Assembly (NCBI RefSeq): GCF_014534685.1
Contig: NZ_JACVVX010000003.1
Coordinates: 62,001-126,000, forward strand
Length of the DNA stretch: 64,000 nt
DNA from: Oryzicola mucosus
GTDB taxonomy: Bacteria > Pseudomonadota > Alphaproteobacteria > Rhizobiales > Rhizobiaceae
Direction of reading: 5' to 3'
Each line of letters begins with the position of its first letter. Within the stretch, counting starts at the first letter, position 1. The notes below the pieces were generated by a model that was given only the letters and a program-made list of their open reading frames with translations, made no database searches and was not told the DNA's origin. Shown here piece by piece: positions 44,075 to 53,355 of this stretch. A program made the translations under genes and the position numbers.

Positions 44075-45871
44075 ATGCACATCTTGGTCTTTAATGCGGG
44101 CAGCTCGAGCCTGAAATTCAGCATGTTCGAAACGGCTGACGACATGCGGGAAGTCTTCAAGGGCTCATTCGACAGGTTTCAGCAGGGTCGTTGCGACTTT
44201 CGATTCCGCGGTGGGGCTTCGAACGAGAGCGGTGAAATGCAATGCGCGAGCATCGACGTCGCGATTGCGGAAATCCCGGCCATACTGAAGCGGTTCGGCC
44301 TGCCGGATCCAGATGCCATCGGGCACCGGATCACCCATGGCGGTGCGCGGTTCTCCTCAGCCGCGCTGCTCGACGAGACTACGATCGCCGCAATTGAGGC
44401 TCTCAACCCGCTGGCTCCGCTTCATAACCCCGCCAATCTTCAGGCGGTGAGGCTAGGGCGCAGGCTTTGGCAGGATAGGCCGCAAGTCGCGGTGTTCGAC
44501 ACCGCTTTTCATCAAAGCAATCCCCCCTTTGCCACCACCTATGCCGTTCCGAAATCCTGGCGCGAGGCCGGTCTGAGGCGCTACGGATTCCATGGAACCT
44601 CGCACAAATATGTCGCACTCCGGGCCGCCCAGGAGGTCGGGCGACCGCTTGACGATCTCCAGCTTGTCAGCGTTCACCTTGGCAATGGGGCCAGCGTCTG
44701 CGCTGTCAACCGCGGCGAGAGCATGGACAGTTCCATGGGCATGACCCCGCTTGAAGGCCTCGTGATGGGGACGCGCTCGGGCGACGTCGATCCGGGAGCA
44801 TTCGGCTTTCTGAACCGGGAATTCGGCCTTTCGCCCGCAGAGATAGAGAACGCTCTGTACAACGACAGCGGGCTGAAGGGACTGACCGGTTCTTCCGATA
44901 TGCGGGATATCGAGGATTTGGCAGCAACGGGAAATCGCGAGGCCCAACTCGCCATCGAAATCTATGCCTACAGGGCAAAAAAATATGTGGGCGCCTATGC
45001 CGCTGCGATGGGCGGTCTCGATGCGGTAGTCTTTACTGGTGGCATCGGCGAGAATTCGCCTTCGATGCGCCGGCGTATCTGCGATGGTCTCGACTTCATG
45101 GGCCTGCAACTCGATCACGACCGCAATCAGGCCGTCGACCTTGCAAACGCCGCGGCACCCCAGATCCAGGCATACGGCTCCCGCGTGCGTGTGTTCGTTA
45201 CGGAAACCGCAGAACAGCTCATGATAGCGCGCGAGACGGCTGCGGTCCTCGCCCTTCCACAGCCGGCGTTCGAGCCCATTCCCGTGGCTGTGTCCGCGCG
45301 TCATGTGCATTTGTCAAAAGAGGCCGTTACGGCGCTGTTCGGGCCCGGTTATGCGCTGACCCCTGAAACACCCTTGCGTCAACCCGGCCATTGGGCGGCG
45401 AAAGAACGTGTTGTTCTCCAGGGTCCCAAGGGGCAGCTGGATCGCGTCGCCATCCTTGGCCCGATACGACCGCGCACGCAGATCGAGGTGTCGCGTACGG
45501 ATAGTTTTTCGCTCGGCATCAACGTGCCAGTCCGCGAAAGCGGTAAGCTCGACAAGACCCCGGTCGTGACGATTGTCGGCCCGGCCGGCAGCATAACGAC
45601 CGATGGGCTGATCGTGGCCGCTCGGCACATTCACACCAATCCGCGCGATGCCGCCCGGCTTGGCCTTGAGGATGGAGAATTCGTGGATGTTCGCGTTGGT
45701 GAGCCGGAACGCGGACTCGTATTTGCGCGCACGCTCGTCCGGGTCGGCGCGACTTCATTCACAGAAATGCACATCGACACCGACGAGGCCAATGCGGCTG
45801 GGATCGGCGCCGGGGCCGAAGGCGCGATCATAGACGATCACGCAACCGTCCATGCAAGAGCGCCGATCTGA
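44075..45871 (+). CDS. Acetate kinase fused to a PduL-type phosphate acyltransferase
   Basis: The 598-residue protein is a fusion. Residues 1 to about 395 form a complete acetate kinase: LVFNAGSSSLKF, GHRITHGG, AVFDTAFHQS, RYGFHGTSHKY, VHLGNGASVCAV and VFTGGIGENS. Residues about 400-598 match PduL phosphotransacylase: zinc His pair in VSARHVHLSKEAV, second His pair in VAARHIHTNPRDA, and the family signature FTEMHIDTDEANAAG. Predicted reactions are acetyl-phosphate with ADP to acetate with ATP, and acetyl-phosphate with CoA to acetyl-CoA. Phosphoketolase, which makes acetyl-phosphate, is convergent 25 bases away. Confidence 0.9.
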   Translation: MHILVFNAGSSSLKFSMFETADDMREVFKGSFDRFQQGRCDFRFRGGASNESGEMQCASIDVAIAEIPAILKRFGLPDPDAIGHRITHGGARFSSAALLDETTIAAIEALNPLAPLHNPANLQAVRLGRRLWQDRPQVAVFDTAFHQSNPPFATTYAVPKSWREAGLRRYGFHGTSHKYVALRAAQEVGRPLDDLQLVSVHLGNGASVCAVNRGESMDSSMGMTPLEGLVMGTRSGDVDPGAFGFLNREFGLSPAEIENALYNDSGLKGLTGSSDMRDIEDLAATGNREAQLAIEIYAYRAKKYVGAYAAAMGGLDAVVFTGGIGENSPSMRRRICDGLDFMGLQLDHDRNQAVDLANAAAPQIQAYGSRVRVFVTETAEQLMIARETAAVLALPQPAFEPIPVAVSARHVHLSKEAVTALFGPGYALTPETPLRQPGHWAAKERVVLQGPKGQLDRVAILGPIRPRTQIEVSRTDSFSLGINVPVRESGKLDKTPVVTIVGPAGSITTDGLIVAARHIHTNPRDAARLGLEDGEFVDVRVGEPERGLVFARTLVRVGATSFTEMHIDTDEANAAGIGAGAEGAIIDDHATVHARAPI

Positions 45872-45896
45872 AAACGCTATCGACGGGGATCACATC

Positions 45897-48260
45897 TCAG
45901 GAGGTCGCGGACCAGCGCCAATTGAGTATTTCGGGCATGTCCTCGCCATGCTCGCACACATATGCCCAGTGTTCTTCCAGTTTTGAGCGGAGGGTGGTTT
46001 CCAGCGTCGCTGCGCGCTCGCCGAAGGCGGGCAAGCGCTTGAGCGCCGCGAGCACCAGGTGGAAGCGGTCGAGTTCGTTCATGACGGCCATGTCGAATGG
46101 CGTGGTTGTCGTGCCTTCTTCGCGGAACCCGTGCACGTGAAAGTTTCGGTGGTTGGTGCGCCTATAGGTGAGGCGATGGATGAGGTACGGATAGCCATGA
46201 TAGGCGAAGATCACCGGCCTATCCTTCGTGAACAACGCATCGAAGGCCTCGTCGGTGAACCCGTGCGGGTGCTCGGTGTGCGATTGCAATGTCATCAGGT
46301 CGACGACATTCACGACGCGGATTTTCAGATCGGGGAGGGCTTTGCCTAGAATGGTCACCGCAGCGAGCGTTTCCAGTGTGGGCACGTCGCCGCAACAGGC
46401 CATGACAAGATCAGGTTCTTGGCTCGTCGATGACGAACTGGCCCATTCCCACACGCCCGCGCCGGCGCGGCAGTGCGCCTCGGCTTCGTCCGCCGTCAAC
46501 CATTGTGGCGCAGGCTGCTTGCCTGCGGTGATGACATTGATGCGGTTGTATGTCCTCAGGCAATGGTCCGTGACCCAAAGCAGCGTGTTTGCGTCGGGCG
46601 GAAAATAGAGCCGCACGGTATCGGCCTTCTTGTTGGCGACGAAATCGGCGAAACCAGGGTCCTGATGGCTGAATCCGTTGTGATCCTGACGCCAGACATG
46701 GGACGTGAGCAGATAGTTGAGAGAGGCGATCGGTTTGCGCCAAGGGAGTTCAGCCGATGTCTTCAGCCACTTAGCATGCTGGTTGACCATGGAATCCACA
46801 ATATGGATGAACGCTTCGTAGCAGGAAAACAATCCATGCCGGCCGGTCAGCAAGTATCCCTCCAGCCAACCCTGGCAGAGATGTTCACTTAGAACCTCCA
46901 TAACCCGGCCCTCATGGGCGAGTTCGACGTCGTAGGGTTGGATCGCCTCCATCCAGACCCGGTTCGTCACCTCGAACACGGCATCCAGTCGGTTTGACGC
47001 CGTTTCGTCCGGTCCGACGATCCGGAAGTTGTCCGCGTTCAGCGTTATGACGTCCCTGAGATATTGTCCCATTCTGCGCGTCGCTTCGCCCATCGATTGG
47101 CCTGGCGCGGCCACCTCCACCGCATGGTTTTTCCAATCGGGCAGAGCGAGGTCGCGTTTGAGAAGTCCGCCATTGGCATAAGGAGTAGCCCCCATACGTT
47201 TCGTGCCTGTGGGAGCCAGAGCGGCCAACTCGGGCAGTAGACTTCCATCCTCGGCGAAAAGCTCTTCCGGTCGATAGCTCTTCATCCACCCTTCGAGGAT
47301 GCGCCGATGAGCTGCGTCACCTCGAGCGTTGGATACCGGCACCTGATGAGAGCGCCAGAAATCCTCGACCTTCTTTCCGTCGACGTCCTTGGGACCGGTC
47401 CAGCCCTTCGGACTGCGCAGCACGATCATCGGCCAACGCGGCCGTTCGCCCGACCAGGTTTGCGCTCGTGCGGCGTCTTGTATGGCTCGCACGCGATCCA
47501 GCACAAGATCCATAGTCTCAGCCATCTGCTTATGCATAGTGATCGGATCGCTTCCCCCGACGAAGACCGGTTCATAGCCATAGCCTTCGAACAGCTTCGT
47601 CAGTTCGGCGTCGTCCATGCGCGCGAGAATGGTTGGATTGGCGATCTTGTACCCATTCAGGTGCAGGATCGGCAGTACTGCGCCGTCACTTTGGGGATTG
47701 AGAAACTTGTTGGAATGCCACGCCGCGGCGAGAGGCCCTGTTTCAGCCTCGCCGTCCCCGACCACGCAGGCAACAAGCAGGTTCGGATTATCGAAGGCCG
47801 CGCCGAAAGCATGAACCAGGGCATAGCCCAGTTCACCACCTTCGTGGATCGACCCGGGCGTCTCGGGCGCCACGTGGCTGGGTATGCCGCCTGGGAAGGA
47901 GAACTGACGAAACAGCTTCTTCAGCCCGGCTTCGTCCCGCGAAATGTCGGGATACACCTCGCTGTAGGTGCCTTCGAGGTAGGTATTGGCCACCATAGCG
48001 GGGCCACCATGGCCGGGTCCGCAGATATAAAGCACGTCCAAATCGCGCTGTTTGATGACCCGGTTGAGGTGGACATAGAGGAAGTTCAGTCCTGGCGTCG
48101 TGCCCCAGTGACCAAGGAGGCGGGGCTTGACATGCTCCGCGGCTAGCGCCTCCTTCAGCAGGGGATTATCCATGAGATAGATTTGGCCGACTGAGATAAA
48201 ATTCGCCGCTCGCCAATAACGGTCTATCAATTCGAGTTCGTTGGCAACGATACTGGGCAT
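45897..48260 (-). CDS. xfp: Phosphoketolase (xylulose-5-P/fructose-6-P)
   Basis: The 787-residue thiamine-diphosphate enzyme has [19 protein letters not shown], ThDP/Mg motif [16 protein letters not shown] with [10 protein letters not shown], and the C-terminal [17 protein letters not shown] region. It splits xylulose-5-phosphate or fructose-6-phosphate to acetyl-phosphate plus glyceraldehyde-3-phosphate or erythrose-4-phosphate. Length and active-site histidines are as in characterised enzymes. Its product feeds the fused kinase/transacylase encoded convergently. Confidence 0.94.
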   Translation of the reverse strand: MPSIVANELELIDRYWRAANFISVGQIYLMDNPLLKEALAAEHVKPRLLGHWGTTPGLNFLYVHLNRVIKQRDLDVLYICGPGHGGPAMVANTYLEGTYSEVYPDISRDEAGLKKLFRQFSFPGGIPSHVAPETPGSIHEGGELGYALVHAFGAAFDNPNLLVACVVGDGEAETGPLAAAWHSNKFLNPQSDGAVLPILHLNGYKIANPTILARMDDAELTKLFEGYGYEPVFVGGSDPITMHKQMAETMDLVLDRVRAIQDAARAQTWSGERPRWPMIVLRSPKGWTGPKDVDGKKVEDFWRSHQVPVSNARGDAAHRRILEGWMKSYRPEELFAEDGSLLPELAALAPTGTKRMGATPYANGGLLKRDLALPDWKNHAVEVAAPGQSMGEATRRMGQYLRDVITLNADNFRIVGPDETASNRLDAVFEVTNRVWMEAIQPYDVELAHEGRVMEVLSEHLCQGWLEGYLLTGRHGLFSCYEAFIHIVDSMVNQHAKWLKTSAELPWRKPIASLNYLLTSHVWRQDHNGFSHQDPGFADFVANKKADTVRLYFPPDANTLLWVTDHCLRTYNRINVITAGKQPAPQWLTADEAEAHCRAGAGVWEWASSSSTSQEPDLVMACCGDVPTLETLAAVTILGKALPDLKIRVVNVVDLMTLQSHTEHPHGFTDEAFDALFTKDRPVIFAYHGYPYLIHRLTYRRTNHRNFHVHGFREEGTTTTPFDMAVMNELDRFHLVLAALKRLPAFGERAATLETTLRSKLEEHWAYVCEHGEDMPEILNWRWSATS

Positions 48261-48552
48261 TGATTACCGCCTCTCTGGTCATGTTTAAGATTACCGGCGA
48301 AAGCCAATATACCATGCCGCGGCCGCGGCCATGCACATGATATTCGAAGATTCGCAATTTGCCCGAAATCGATAGAACGGCTCTTCCGCTGGCTACGGCG
48401 TGGGCCGGCCTTTCTCATTAATCCACCCGCGCGCGCGTGCAAGCTGTCCTTGCCCTGACGAGCCAGGGGAGGGAGGTTGCTTGATTGGAACCGTGCCAAG
48501 AACAAATCGTTAGCTGTGTCCTACACCACTCAGATAAGACAAGGACATATCC

Positions 48553-49122
48553 GTGAAACTCAACGGCAAGAAGATTGCAATTCTTATTGCACCAAAGGGT
48601 ACCGAGGAACCCGAATTCACCAAACCAAAGGAAGCTGTCGAGGCGGCCGGTGCAACCGTCATCGTTGTCGGCATCGAAGCGGGCACTGCAAAGACGGTGA
48701 ACAGCGACCTCGATGCCGGTGGTTCATACACAGTGGACAAAGCGGCCGCCGATGTCTCCGCCGCCGACTTTGACGGCCTCGTGATACCCGGCGGCACCGT
48801 CGGCGCCGATAAGCTTCGCGCTGACAAAGCCGTCGTGAAGTTCATCCACGCCTTCTTCGAACAAGGCAAGCCGGTGGGCGCGATCTGCCACGGTCCCTGG
48901 ACGCTGGCTGAAGCCGATGTTCTCGACGGGCGCATGGTAACCTCCTACCACTCCATCCGAACCGACCTCGAGAATGCCGGAGCGGAATGGGTCGATCAGG
49001 AAGTGGTCGTAGACAAAGGGTTGGTTACGAGCCGCAAGCCCGACGACCTGCCGGCGTTCTGTGCCAAGATTGTCGAGGAATTTGCCGAAGGTACGCACAG
49101 CGAACAGGCGCGGTCGGCTTAG
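48553..49122 (+). CDS. DJ-1/PfpI family glutamine-amidotransferase-like protein
   Basis: The 189-residue protein has the nucleophile elbow GAICHGPWTLAEA with Cys-His, an early Glu in GTEEPEFTKPKEA and GLVIPGGTVGADKL. These fit the PfpI/YhbO branch, described as proteases, glyoxalases or protein deglycases; the true activity is debated. The start is a GTG at 48553 with AAGGA 6 bases upstream. Confidence 0.88.
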   Translation: MKLNGKKIAILIAPKGTEEPEFTKPKEAVEAAGATVIVVGIEAGTAKTVNSDLDAGGSYTVDKAAADVSAADFDGLVIPGGTVGADKLRADKAVVKFIHAFFEQGKPVGAICHGPWTLAEADVLDGRMVTSYHSIRTDLENAGAEWVDQEVVVDKGLVTSRKPDDLPAFCAKIVEEFAEGTHSEQARSA

Positions 49123-49221
49123 CCTTTGCTGTTTAAACCGCGGAGGAGCAAGCTCTGAATGCTCCTCCGGTAAGCCTGTCAAAAGTTTAGCCGACGGCAC
49201 ATGAGCCCACAGGATTTGGGT

Positions 49222-49362
49222 TCAGTTCGTCGACAACACCTCAAAGCGCTTCAGTTGGCCAAGCGTGAAACTCGTCTCGATGGAGAAGTCGCCTTTGAGC
49301 AGTGTCAGTTCTATCTTCAGGAACTGCTCATCTGCGGCGAGCTTCGCGCCGCCGCCGCCCAT
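49222..49362 (-). CDS. Small 46-residue ORF or gene remnant
   Basis: The frame reads MGGGGAKLAADEQFLKIELT and continues with SFTLGQLKRFEVLSTN to a TGA at 49222. Third positions are GC rich and the peptide has natural-looking beta-strand composition. The frame is open further upstream to about 49410 without a better start. I do not recognise it. It may be the 3' remnant of a longer gene. Confidence 0.3.
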   Translation of the reverse strand: MGGGGAKLAADEQFLKIELTLLKGDFSIETSFTLGQLKRFEVLSTN

Positions 49363-49427
49363 CAATAGTCGAATTGTCCGGTCATCGGATATCAGTCGAG
49401 CACGGCGTGCGGCTCAGGCGCTGGCCG

Positions 49428-49546
49428 GACGAACTGGCTTCCGCCGCGCTGTTTCTCGCTAGGCCGGCAGCTATGTGCTGACCGTCGATGGCGGTCTGCC
49501 GGGAACAGATGCAGAGCGCGGTCACTCATTTAACACACTCTGTTAA
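49428..49546 (+). pseudogene. C-terminal remnant of a short-chain dehydrogenase/reductase
   Basis: The frame at 49428 reads DELASAALFLA, and the frame at 49463 reads AGSYVLTVDGGLPGTDAERG to a stop at 49544. Joined by removing two bases they match the C-terminal end of SDR enzymes (A-L-F-L-A-S then V-D-G-G). Nothing of the Rossmann N-terminus was found upstream, so this is a fragment. With the neighbouring small ORF it fills the 460-bp gap between the PfpI gene and the next gene. Confidence 0.55.
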
Positions 49547-49555
49547 CACACTCTG
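49530..49555. repeat. Perfect 13-bp tandem duplication
   Basis: TTAACACACTCTG occurs twice, back to back, at 49530-49542 and 49543-49555. It lies at the end of the SDR remnant and just before the next gene, and may mark a small insertion or replication-slip scar. Confidence 0.6.
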
Positions 49556-49582
49556 TCGAGCAGACATCCTTTTCAAAAACCA

Positions 49583-50827
49583 ATGCACGCGTTAACGACG
49601 GCGAGGGCAAACGGGCTGCGTCGGGCTCGCGCAAACATCAGGTCATCGAAAGGTCCGCAGTTGTCTCTCAGGGAACCCGTCCGAAAGCGGATCGTGCTGC
49701 ATTTCCCAGGCTTCGAGCCGTTGGATGCCGCAAGCCACCATGATCGCTACAGCCGGTCGGCTCAGCAAAGCGCTGCCCTGTGGGATATCGATGTGGCCGT
49801 TGGTCCTTTGTCTGAGAGCGGGCGGGACTTTGAGGTGGAAAGCAGCGGTCCGGGTTGGCATACGACCAGCCGGATCTATCTGTTCGACCACGCCGCCGTG
49901 GTCAATGGGCTGAACGGCAGGCCCCTGCCGCACCGCATTGCGTCCGGTTTCCTCAGCGCCGCTCGGGTGGTGGCCGAGGGCGGCGCGTTCGGCTATTTCA
50001 AACATGCCTGGCGGTTCGGCCTGTTTTTCGTGTTTCCGTTTCTGCTGGTCGCTCTTGCCCTGACAGTCAGCCTTGCGATCGCGGCTGTTCCATACTGGTT
50101 TGGGCTGAGCGCTTGGTTCTGGATCGCCAGCGTGCCGGTTGCCTACGCGTTCTTCGTCTGGCTCTTTGTGCCGTGGTCGGATGGTCTGCATACGCTGCAT
50201 CTGTTCTCGGATTGGGAGATGGCAGTCGCAGTCGCGCGGCTCGACCACAGCACGATCAACACTTGGCTGGAAGAGTGCGCCGCAGCTGCCCGCATCGCTC
50301 TTGAAGAGCCTGCCGACGAATATGTCATAAGCTCGCACAGCATGGGCTCAAGCGTTGCCGTTCAAGTGGTGGGGATGCTGATGGAGAAGGAACCGGCCCT
50401 GTTCGAGGGCAAGCGCGTGGTGTTCGTGACATTAGGAGGTGCCGTTCTTCAATGCGCCCTGCTTGGTAGCGCTCGTGTTCTGCGCGCGCGGGTTGGGTTG
50501 ATCGCGCGCGCCAAGGAGGTGTTCTGGCTGGAGGTTCATTGCCTGACGGACATCGTTCACTTCTACAAGTCGAAGGTCGTCGCAGCCGTCGGGCACCCCG
50601 ACGCGCCGCAGCCGAAGATCGCCTTTATCCGTCTGAAGAGCATGCTGACCCCCGAACGCTACAAGAGGATCAAGAAGGACCCTTTGCGGGTGCATCGCCA
50701 GTATGTGCTGGCTTCGGATGTTCGCGCTCCGTTCGATTTCACGCTCATGACCGCCGGCCCGTTGCCGGCTGCTTCGTTTGCCGAACACTCGCCAGCGAAC
50801 ATGCCGCGACTTCATACCGGCGATTGA
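49583..50827 (+). CDS. Membrane protein with a lipase-like serine motif, function unknown
   Basis: The 414-residue protein opens with a basic segment and IVLHFPGFEPLDAASHH. Two hydrophobic helices follow in the middle (WRFGLFFVFPFLLVALALT; AWFWIASVPVAYAFFVWLF). After them comes YVISSHSMGSSVAVQVVG, a G/S-X-S-X-G-type nucleophile elbow, so an alpha/beta hydrolase fold is plausible. No family name is recalled. The start at 49583 lacks a clear ribosome-binding site and later starts are possible. Confidence 0.65.
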   Translation: MHALTTARANGLRRARANIRSSKGPQLSLREPVRKRIVLHFPGFEPLDAASHHDRYSRSAQQSAALWDIDVAVGPLSESGRDFEVESSGPGWHTTSRIYLFDHAAVVNGLNGRPLPHRIASGFLSAARVVAEGGAFGYFKHAWRFGLFFVFPFLLVALALTVSLAIAAVPYWFGLSAWFWIASVPVAYAFFVWLFVPWSDGLHTLHLFSDWEMAVAVARLDHSTINTWLEECAAAARIALEEPADEYVISSHSMGSSVAVQVVGMLMEKEPALFEGKRVVFVTLGGAVLQCALLGSARVLRARVGLIARAKEVFWLEVHCLTDIVHFYKSKVVAAVGHPDAPQPKIAFIRLKSMLTPERYKRIKKDPLRVHRQYVLASDVRAPFDFTLMTAGPLPAASFAEHSPANMPRLHTGD

Positions 50828-50933
50828 CTTAACGCTTCAAACGATCGGCTTCAGCACTTGGTTACCGTATCTGGAGGCTCCGGTTGTCATCGTTTGGTCG
50901 GGCACTCAAAGTGTCTGCGAGGAGACTGAAAAC

Positions 50934-51377
50934 ATGGGAAAACCGATGCGTTATAGCCGTTTTGGACTTGGAGCGATTGCCATGCTGGGGCTGCTGGCCG
51001 CCCCGGGGACGCCAGCATACGCCCAATGGGCGCCGAGCACATCGTGCGATCAGTTTGGCGGGTACGAGTTGGAAAACTGCCTCAACAAGGCACTTGCTAC
51101 TGCCGACGCCACGTTGAACGATACCTACAAGAAAGCCGAGGCGGCGATTACCGCAGACAGCGATGCATCGGCCGAGGACAAGAAAACCTGGCTCGGCAAT
51201 CTGGTTGCCGCCCAGCGTGCATGGGTCGCCTTCAGAGACGCCAACTGCAAGTTCGATCTGATCGCAGCCGAGTGGAACTCCGGAAGCGGCACGACCTCAG
51301 CGCAACAGGCTTGTGTTCTGGCTGCGACGCTCGCGCGCACGACTGAACTGCAGCAGCGCTACACCCTGTCGAACTGA
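50934..51377 (+). CDS. LprI/DUF1311-like exported protein
   Basis: The 147-residue protein has a signal peptide (LGAIAMLGLLAAPGTPAYA) and the DUF1311/LprI pattern: Cys in YELENCLNKALATAD, AAQRAWVAFRDANC, and a late Cys in QQACVLAATLARTTEL. Members inhibit lysozyme in some bacteria; here that is inference. GGAG lies about 8 bases before the ATG at 50934. The preceding gene ends 106 bases upstream. Confidence 0.82.
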   Translation: MGKPMRYSRFGLGAIAMLGLLAAPGTPAYAQWAPSTSCDQFGGYELENCLNKALATADATLNDTYKKAEAAITADSDASAEDKKTWLGNLVAAQRAWVAFRDANCKFDLIAAEWNSGSGTTSAQQACVLAATLARTTELQQRYTLSN

Positions 51378-51429
51378 TGGCGGCTTTCGACAAGGCGGCG
51401 AAAATCGCGCGCCTTGCCGATCGTATCAA

Positions 51430-52506
51430 CTACTCCGATATCTTCCGGAAGCCGACATAGCCGTTGTCGGCATCGTAGAGATAATCGAATGCGTTCAGCG
51501 CATGGACGCTGGTGTTGACGAAGGTCGGCCTGTTCTCGCCTCCGACAAGCACGATCCGCTCAGGCGCGGCAGGCTGGTCGGTGTCGCCGACGCTAAAGGC
51601 ATAGCCGGGCGCCTCGGCCGACGGGGTCGCACCGAAGATCACGCTCAGTTCGGTCTCGGGCACGAGTGTCTTCGCACCGTTCTCGCCATCCTGGGTGTTC
51701 CCCTTCTCACGGTCGGTGGGCAAGGTAAGATACATGACGGTCACGCCCGTATCCACCAGCGCCGTGCCGCAAGCGGGTTCGCCGCCACCGAGCGAGATGC
51801 AGGCCGCGACGCCCGACCAGTCATTGGTGGTGCTGTTCTGCGTCAGCTGGACGAACTCGAAACCGCGCGTGTTGCCTCCGGTCAGGCCGAGATAGATGCT
51901 CTCGCGCGTGACGATATAGCCACGGCTCATGGAGCCGGGTCCACCGGCCGTGCCCATATCCGCGACATTGAGAAACGGGTTTTTGTCGGGTGTACTCTGG
52001 CCCTGATGGTCGCTTTCTCGCCCGAAGCCAATGCCCATCATGGCGACACGCGTCGGATTGTCGGTCGGTTCGCAGTCGCGTGCATTGCTGAAACAGTCGA
52101 TGCGGTTCACCGCCAGAACCGGCAGGGGCGTGGTGGTGACGCTTTCGCCGTTGCTGCCGGTGATGGTGACAGGGGTAACGACCCAGTTGCCGTGCATGAT
52201 CCGGCCCGAGCTGGAGTAGGTCAGCGTACCGGTGCCTGTCGACTTCAAATTCTGCACGTCCGGGATCACATCCGCCGAGACGACGATGCCGGTCGAGCCC
52301 GTATCCATGATGGCGCGGGTCGGTTCGCCCCCGAACGACATCTCCAGAGTGGGTGAAAAGCGGATCGGCGCGCCGGCTTCGGGCGCATTGTGGAAACGCA
52401 GCAGCGTTTCCTTCTCGAAGCCGGAATAATCCGGGTCTGCCATGGCGGGAAAGGTGCAAAGCAAGACCGCACCAGCGCCGAGAAGCTTATGAGAAAGTCG
52501 GCTCAT
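51430..52506 (-). CDS. Exported pepsin-like aspartic-protease-fold protein
   Basis: The 358-residue protein has a signal peptide (LLGAGAVLLCTFPAMA) and two aspartic-protease-like active-site motifs: AIMDTGSTGIVVSA near residue 66 and TALVDTGVTVMYL near residue 245. Their spacing, about 180 residues, suits a bilobed pepsin fold rather than a retroviral-type single lobe. True pepsin homologues are uncommon in bacteria. Only the motifs support activity; the hydrophobic-hydrophobic-Gly partners are not obvious, so a non-catalytic role is possible. Confidence 0.6.
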   Translation of the reverse strand: MSRLSHKLLGAGAVLLCTFPAMADPDYSGFEKETLLRFHNAPEAGAPIRFSPTLEMSFGGEPTRAIMDTGSTGIVVSADVIPDVQNLKSTGTGTLTYSSSGRIMHGNWVVTPVTITGSNGESVTTTPLPVLAVNRIDCFSNARDCEPTDNPTRVAMMGIGFGRESDHQGQSTPDKNPFLNVADMGTAGGPGSMSRGYIVTRESIYLGLTGGNTRGFEFVQLTQNSTTNDWSGVAACISLGGGEPACGTALVDTGVTVMYLTLPTDREKGNTQDGENGAKTLVPETELSVIFGATPSAEAPGYAFSVGDTDQPAAPERIVLVGGENRPTFVNTSVHALNAFDYLYDADNGYVGFRKISE

Positions 52507-52514
52507 GTCGGATA

Positions 52515-53210
52515 TTACCGTTCTGCCTTTGGCATGTAGGGAGCGAGCGCATGGGCGAGCTTTGGGGCGGTCAGCGTCTGCAGCCAGACTTTACCCGGTC
52601 CCGAAAGCCGCGCCAGGAAGAGGCCATCGCCGCCGAACATCATGTTCTTGACGCCGCGAACCGTGGTCATCTCGAAATGAACGCTGTCCTCGAACATGCC
52701 GATATGGCCGGGGTGGACCAGCATGGACTGTCCCGCCTGCAGCTCATGGATCACGGTTTCGCCGCCGAGTTCCACCCACGCAGTGCATCGGCCGGAGAGC
52801 TTCTGCAGCACGAAGCCTTCGCCGCCAAAGATGCCGGCGCCAAGCGACTGCTGGACGCCGGTGCCGAGTTCGACGCCGGCGCTCGCGCAGAGGAAGCCAT
52901 GATGGTGGACCATATAGGAGCGTCCGCCATCGACCTGCACTTCATGGATGGTGCCCGGAATCTGTGCGGCAAAAGCAACGACACCGGCGCCGCCCCTGGC
53001 TTCGAACTCGGTCATGAACAGGCCGCCGCCTGAAATCGCGCGTGTGACGGCACCCCAGAGACCGCTGCTGCCGGCAGTAGATGTCGTGGTATTCATCTCC
53101 ACCGGACCCATCAGCCAGGAGAGCTGATCCGGTCCGGCAATGACCTTTTCACCCGCCGCAAGTTCGATTTGCAGAACTGGTAGTGTCGTCCCTGTTATAG
53201 TTGCCCGCAT
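52515..53210 (-). CDS. AIM24/TIGR00266 family protein
   Basis: The 231-residue all-beta protein shows repeated glycine-rich strands typical of AIM24: LSWLMGPVEMNTTTS, GGLFMTEFEARGGAG, GAGIFGGEGFVLQKLSG and MMFGGDGLFLARLSGPG. The molecular role in bacteria is unknown. It is eight bases upstream of the pepsin-like gene on the same strand, so the two are probably cotranscribed. Confidence 0.82.
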   Translation of the reverse strand: MRATITGTTLPVLQIELAAGEKVIAGPDQLSWLMGPVEMNTTTSTAGSSGLWGAVTRAISGGGLFMTEFEARGGAGVVAFAAQIPGTIHEVQVDGGRSYMVHHHGFLCASAGVELGTGVQQSLGAGIFGGEGFVLQKLSGRCTAWVELGGETVIHELQAGQSMLVHPGHIGMFEDSVHFEMTTVRGVKNMMFGGDGLFLARLSGPGKVWLQTLTAPKLAHALAPYMPKAER

Positions 53211-53355
53211 CGGTAGTGCCTCCCAGTCGTTAAGCCGTTCGTCGACGGCGAAGTTGTGCCCTGTTCAAGTAGAATTTGACGCGGTGATGGTAGCGATTTC
53301 ATGAATGCCAAGCTGAGGCTTCAGTCCATGCTTAACGGTTGGAAAAAGCCTGCGG

